7,780 nt of DNA from Bifidobacteriaceae bacterium (GTDB taxonomy: Bacteria > Actinomycetota > Actinomycetes > Actinomycetales > WQXJ01): positions 1 to 7,780 of the forward strand of contig JAISBQ010000356.1 in the NCBI GenBank assembly GCA_031266115.1. The letters run 5' to 3'. Within the stretch, counting starts at the first letter, position 1, and each line of letters starts with the position of its first letter. This document shows, piece by piece, positions 5,341-7,780 of the stretch. The position numbers were made by a program, and so were the translations under genes. Below the pieces are notes generated by a model. The model had not been told where the DNA came from, searched no databases, and saw only the letters and a program-made list of their open reading frames with translations.

Positions 5341-6234
5341 ATGAGAATGACTTCCGTTCGGTCAGGTGTGCGTGCCACGGCGGCACTCGTTGTGAGTGTT
5401 CTGACTATCGTCGCTCTGATGGCCGGATGCGCGGATATCGACGGGGTTGACCATTCATCGGGAGCGAGCCTCACATCATCGATATCGCCGACGCTGAGTG
5501 CCTCTCCGTCTTTGTCTGCGCAGGGAGTAGTAGCCCAGGGCTTCCACGTGTGCATGGTGGGCGCTGGTGCACCGTTGACCGCGGTCCCGATGCCAGACGG
5601 CGGTCTCTACCTCGATTTCTCTGCCCGTGACGTGACCTCGGCCCTCGGGCAAGATTCATCCGGTGACCTGAGCTGGGCACTGATCTCGGAGAATCGTTCT
5701 GCACGCCAGGCGCTGGACGAGGTGGTCGCCGAGCATGGCGATGGATATGTGTTGGAGGTGGATAGCAACGACCTGAGCGCGCAATTCGAGGCGTGCCACA
5801 CCCAATACCCGTATGTGCACCCGGAATCTGAGTACGACATCACCCCATTGGAAGAGATGGAAATGGAAAACTACCGCCTTCCGGATGCTCGGCGGTGGGC
5901 TACGTGTGCGCGCGAGAATGGGTTTCCTACCGTGGCCGATCCACCGGACCCGGTGATCGACGGGTGGTCCAATGTGCCTGTGATCATTCCGCTATCCACA
6001 GATCCCGATGATTTCGAGCGGTTGTTAGTGGAGTGCCCGCTGTATACGGGTGCTGGTCTTGAACCTACGATCGTCGACGTCCACCCGGAGGGCCCTATCG
6101 AGGCACGGAAACCGGGCGGATCGTTCGCTGGCACGTCAAGCAGCGACGGGAACAGGCAGGCCGCGATGTATACCGAACTCATGGATGTCTATGACGAGGC
6201 AGCACGCGGGGCCCACAGGCAAGCTGGCTGGTAA
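5341..6234 (+). CDS. Secreted lipoprotein with four conserved cysteines (second of a tandem pair)
   Basis: 297 residues. ATG 5341 is preceded by GGGGAG (5331-5336) at a short 4-nt spacing; ATG 5347, two codons later, has a 10-nt spacing and may be used instead. Either gives a basic n-region (RMTSVRSGVR), a hydrophobic core (ATAALVVSVLTIVALM) and a textbook lipobox LMAGC with Cys30. A long Ser/Thr-rich linker (38-60) follows. Cysteines at 71 (FHVCMVGAGAP), 152 (FEACHTQYPY), 189 (WATCARENGFP) and 232 (VECPLYTGAG) correspond one to one with 56, 136, 175 and 219 of the upstream protein, with intervals of 81, 37 and 43 residues against 80, 39 and 44. Sequence between the cysteines is strongly diverged, so the duplication is old. 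The tail lacks the acidic C-terminal extension of its neighbour. Probably exported and anchored to the outer face of the membrane. Function unknown. Confidence 0.85.
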   Translation: MRMTSVRSGVRATAALVVSVLTIVALMAGCADIDGVDHSSGASLTSSISPTLSASPSLSAQGVVAQGFHVCMVGAGAPLTAVPMPDGGLYLDFSARDVTSALGQDSSGDLSWALISENRSARQALDEVVAEHGDGYVLEVDSNDLSAQFEACHTQYPYVHPESEYDITPLEEMEMENYRLPDARRWATCARENGFPTVADPPDPVIDGWSNVPVIIPLSTDPDDFERLLVECPLYTGAGLEPTIVDVHPEGPIEARKPGGSFAGTSSSDGNRQAAMYTELMDVYDEAARGAHRQAGW

Positions 6235-6329
6235 CGGCGACCGGGGCATTCGGGGCGGGAGGGGGCGGCCTGGCCGAGACCCTCGCGCTCCGAGGTGCCG
6301 CGCCGGGCTGCGCGCCGCGCCGGGTTCGG

Positions 6330-6335
6330 TAGTAT
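6330..6335 (+). promoter_or_regulatory. -10 element of a leaderless nucS promoter
   Basis: TAGTAT (6330-6335) fits TANNNT and ends 8 nt before the GTG start of nucS at 6344, so the transcript would begin at or next to the start codon. No Shine-Dalgarno sequence lies in the gap and no good -35 is visible at 17 bp. The GC-rich stretch just upstream carries an 11-bp direct repeat GCCGCGCCGGG (6297-6307 and 6314-6324). Confidence 0.55.
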
Positions 6336-6343
6336 TCGACGCC

Positions 6344-7039
6344 GTGCGCGTCGTGATCGCCCGCTGTGCGGTGGACTACTCCGGGCGCCTTGATGCGCAC
6401 CTGGATCCGGCGCTTCGTCTCATCCTCGTCAAGACCGATGGTTCAGTGTTGATCCACGCGGACGGTGGGTCCTACAAGCCGCTCAACTGGATGACGCCGC
6501 CGTGCACGGTCACGGAGGGACCGCCATCGGACGCGGATGCCTCCCAGGGAGTGACTGCCCAGTGGACGGTTCGTCACGCCAAGAGTGACGACACCCTGGT
6601 GATCCGTATCTTCGAGGTTGTGGACCAGATGGACCACGACCTGGGGATTGATCCTGGCCTGGTCAAAGACGGGGTGGAGGCGCATTTGCAGGAGTTGCTC
6701 GCGGCCCAGATTGAGCTGCTGGGGGAGGGGTACCGGCTGGTGCGCCGGGAGTACCCCACGGCGATTGGGCCGGTGGACATCGTGGCCCGCGACCCCTCGG
6801 GGGGAACGGTGGTGGTGGAGATCAAGCGACGCGGGGAGATCGATGGCGTGGAGCAACTCAGCCGGTATCTGGACGTGCTGGGACGTGATTCGATGCTCGG
6901 CCCACTGACCGGTGTTTTCGCCGCGCAGACCATCAAGCCGCAGGCGAAGGTGCTGGCCGAACACCGCGGCATCCGGACGCTGGTTCTCGACTATGACGCC
7001 ATGCGCGGGGTGGACGATCCGACCGCGCGGCTGTTCTGA
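6344..7039 (+). CDS. nucS: NucS/EndoMS mismatch-specific endonuclease
   Basis: 231 residues, the usual size for bacterial NucS. This enzyme cleaves both strands at certain mismatches and gives actinobacteria without MutS/MutL their mismatch repair. The N-terminal DNA-binding domain (about 1-110) begins VRVVIARCAVDYSGRL and contains YKPLNWMTPP with Trp49. The C-terminal RecB-like nuclease domain shows the catalytic set: Asp145 in GPVDIVARD, Glu159 and Lys161 in VVEIKRRG, and Gln171 in VEQLSRYLD. The C-terminus ends DPTARLF, like the short tail reported to bind the sliding clamp in corynebacterial EndoMS. The GTG at 6344 is chosen because the family match starts there and a -10 lies just upstream; the in-frame extension back to 6050 lies in the preceding lipoprotein gene. 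No defect is visible. A small zinc-type protein follows 9 bp later. Confidence 0.95.
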   Translation: MRVVIARCAVDYSGRLDAHLDPALRLILVKTDGSVLIHADGGSYKPLNWMTPPCTVTEGPPSDADASQGVTAQWTVRHAKSDDTLVIRIFEVVDQMDHDLGIDPGLVKDGVEAHLQELLAAQIELLGEGYRLVRREYPTAIGPVDIVARDPSGGTVVVEIKRRGEIDGVEQLSRYLDVLGRDSMLGPLTGVFAAQTIKPQAKVLAEHRGIRTLVLDYDAMRGVDDPTARLF

Positions 7040-7048
7040 CCGTCCGCC

Positions 7049-7348
7049 ATGGGCAAGGGTTCGCGCCGCTCGCGCCGCGCCGCCGCTGGGCATCCGCCGT
7101 TGGACACCGACCGGGCCCGTGGCGGCTTCCCGGTGCGCCAATCGGGGACCGACGGGGAGTGGATGGTTCGCGCGTCGGGGCCCGGAACCAAGGCGTATGT
7201 GTGCCCGGGATGCGGCCAGGAGATCCCGTCTGGTGTGGCCAGCGTGGTCGTGTGGCAGGCGGACGGTCTGCTCGGCGAGGATGCCGCCATCGCGGGCCGG
7301 CGTCACTGGCATCCCGCCTGCTGGCGCGAGCGCTCCCGCCGCCGGTGA
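7049..7348 (+). CDS. Small conserved actinobacterial protein with zinc-binding-type cysteines and histidines
   Basis: 99 residues, starting 9 bp after the nucS stop and so probably co-transcribed with it. The first 30 residues are basic (GKGSRRSRRAAAG). A putative metal site follows: CPGCG (Cys52, Cys55) and later HWHPACW (His86, His88, Cys91), which could bind one zinc ion. The C-terminus is again basic (WRERSRRR), fitting a nucleic-acid contact. Short proteins of this form occur in actinobacteria and are often labelled as ATP/GTP-binding in databases, but I see no P-loop here, so I do not use that name. The steady pairing with nucS would suggest a link to DNA repair; that is inference. No role is established from sequence alone. 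Confidence 0.8.
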   Translation: MGKGSRRSRRAAAGHPPLDTDRARGGFPVRQSGTDGEWMVRASGPGTKAYVCPGCGQEIPSGVASVVVWQADGLLGEDAAIAGRRHWHPACWRERSRRR

Positions 7349-7377
7349 CGAACCGGGTTCTGGACCCACCCCCGCGT

Positions 7378-7455
7378 CGAGATTGTCGAATACCAGGCTA
7401 CGAGCCCCGATTCAGCGCGCTTCTTGGCAGCGAAGCCTGGCATTCCGCAATCTCG
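7378..7455. terminator. Long imperfect hairpin between convergent genes, possible bidirectional terminator
   Basis: Positions 7378-7399 pair with 7455-7434: 22 positions with 19 Watson-Crick pairs, one G-U and two mismatches (C-C, A-C), closing a 34-nt loop (7400-7433). It lies in the 140-bp gap between the zinc-type gene (stop 7348) and the YcaQ-like gene (stop 7489), where both transcripts end. There is no T-run, and the loop is longer than in a typical intrinsic terminator, so another structured element is possible. Confidence 0.5.
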
Positions 7456-7488
7456 GTGCACCGGCCCCTGCCAACCGCGCCCGCGCGC

Positions 7489-7780
7489 TCAGGATTCGCC
7501 CGCCTCCGAGCCAGCCAGGCGCCGCAGCGCCGTCGCGAGGTCGCCCTCGCCATGAACCTGGACCTCATCCAGGGCGAGCCACCGGGCGAGGTGCGCCAGT
7601 TCCGCCACGAGTGGACCCGCGACGGCGCCAGGCGCGTGGCCATCCTGCAGATGGGCTGCATACACATCCAGCCGCCGCCGGGGCCGGTTCGCCTTGAGGT
7701 CGACGCGCGCCACCATCTGCTCGCCCAGCAGAAACAGCATCACGTAGTATCCCCACACCCGCTGAGGCGCCGGCACGTAG
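7489..7780 (-). CDS. C-terminus of a YcaQ-type winged-helix protein (HTH_42), 5' end beyond window
   Basis: The frame is open to the right edge and ends at TGA 7491-7489, leaving the last 97 residues or so. The visible start YVPAPQRVWGYYVMLFLLGE followed by QMVARVDLKANRPRRRLDVY is characteristic of the C-terminal part of the YcaQ/AlkX family (PF06224, HTH_42). In E. coli this protein is a DNA glycosylase that unhooks interstrand crosslinks, and Streptomyces relatives (AlkZ) protect producers from azinomycin. The final part (LARWLALDEVQVHGEGDL) is helical, acidic and ends AGSEAGES. The GTG at 7776 is not a start because the frame continues upstream. Many actinobacteria carry several paralogues, so whether this copy is a general repair enzyme or a specialised one cannot be told from its tail, which lacks the catalytic region. 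Confidence 0.8.
   Translation of the reverse strand, partial: YVPAPQRVWGYYVMLFLLGEQMVARVDLKANRPRRRLDVYAAHLQDGHAPGAVAGPLVAELAHLARWLALDEVQVHGEGDLATALRRLAGSEAGES

Noticed and set aside
6912..7697. 261-codon plus-strand frame
   Set aside because: Arg/Pro/Ala-rich shadow across nucS, the zinc-type gene and the opposite-strand YcaQ-like gene.

Overview
The window is GC-rich DNA from an actinomycete (Actinomycetota). The evidence is the coding style (GTG starts, leaderless promoters), a NucS mismatch endonuclease, a DUF222/13E12-type protein, and an actinobacterial-style HicA/HicB pair. I cannot name the genus with confidence; a Propionibacteriales-like host is only a guess.

Layout. (1) From 2342 leftward to the window edge, the minus strand is one uninterrupted reading frame of at least 780 codons. 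It encodes a DUF222 (13E12-repeat) protein, the kind that usually ends in an HNH nuclease domain, and its 3' end lies outside the window. It has a good leaderless promoter and three in-frame repeat tracts (111-bp, 42-bp and 18-bp units). The many plus-strand frames over it are shadows. (2) 2343-3123 holds no convincing gene. It contains that promoter, a possible structured RNA, and a lower-GC stretch with a perfect 13-bp inverted repeat. (3) 3124-3541 is the remnant of an AAA ATPase: Walker A end and C-terminal winged-helix end joined out of frame, with the middle missing. (4) 4129-3538 on the minus strand is a hicA-hicB toxin-antitoxin operon with an ATGA overlap. HicA seems damaged (catalytic His replaced by Leu, no good start codon), while HicB looks intact. 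Upstream lies an array of AGTCTA/TAGACT half-sites at about 10-bp spacing, probably the HicB operator. (5) 4361-6234 encodes two tandem secreted lipoproteins. They are diverged paralogues sharing four cysteines at nearly the same spacing. (6) 6344-7348 is nucS followed 9 bp later by a small zinc-binding-type protein, probably one transcription unit from a leaderless promoter. (7) 7489 to the right edge (minus strand) is the C-terminus of a YcaQ-type winged-helix protein (HTH_42, the DNA-glycosylase AlkX/YcaQ family). It converges on the nucS unit across a long imperfect hairpin.

Working together: nucS (non-canonical mismatch repair) and the YcaQ-like protein are conserved DNA-repair genes on the right. 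The left half is accessory and decaying: a repeat-rich DUF222 gene, a broken ATPase, and a toxin-antitoxin operon whose toxin seems inactivated. The lipoprotein pair is the least understood intact element.
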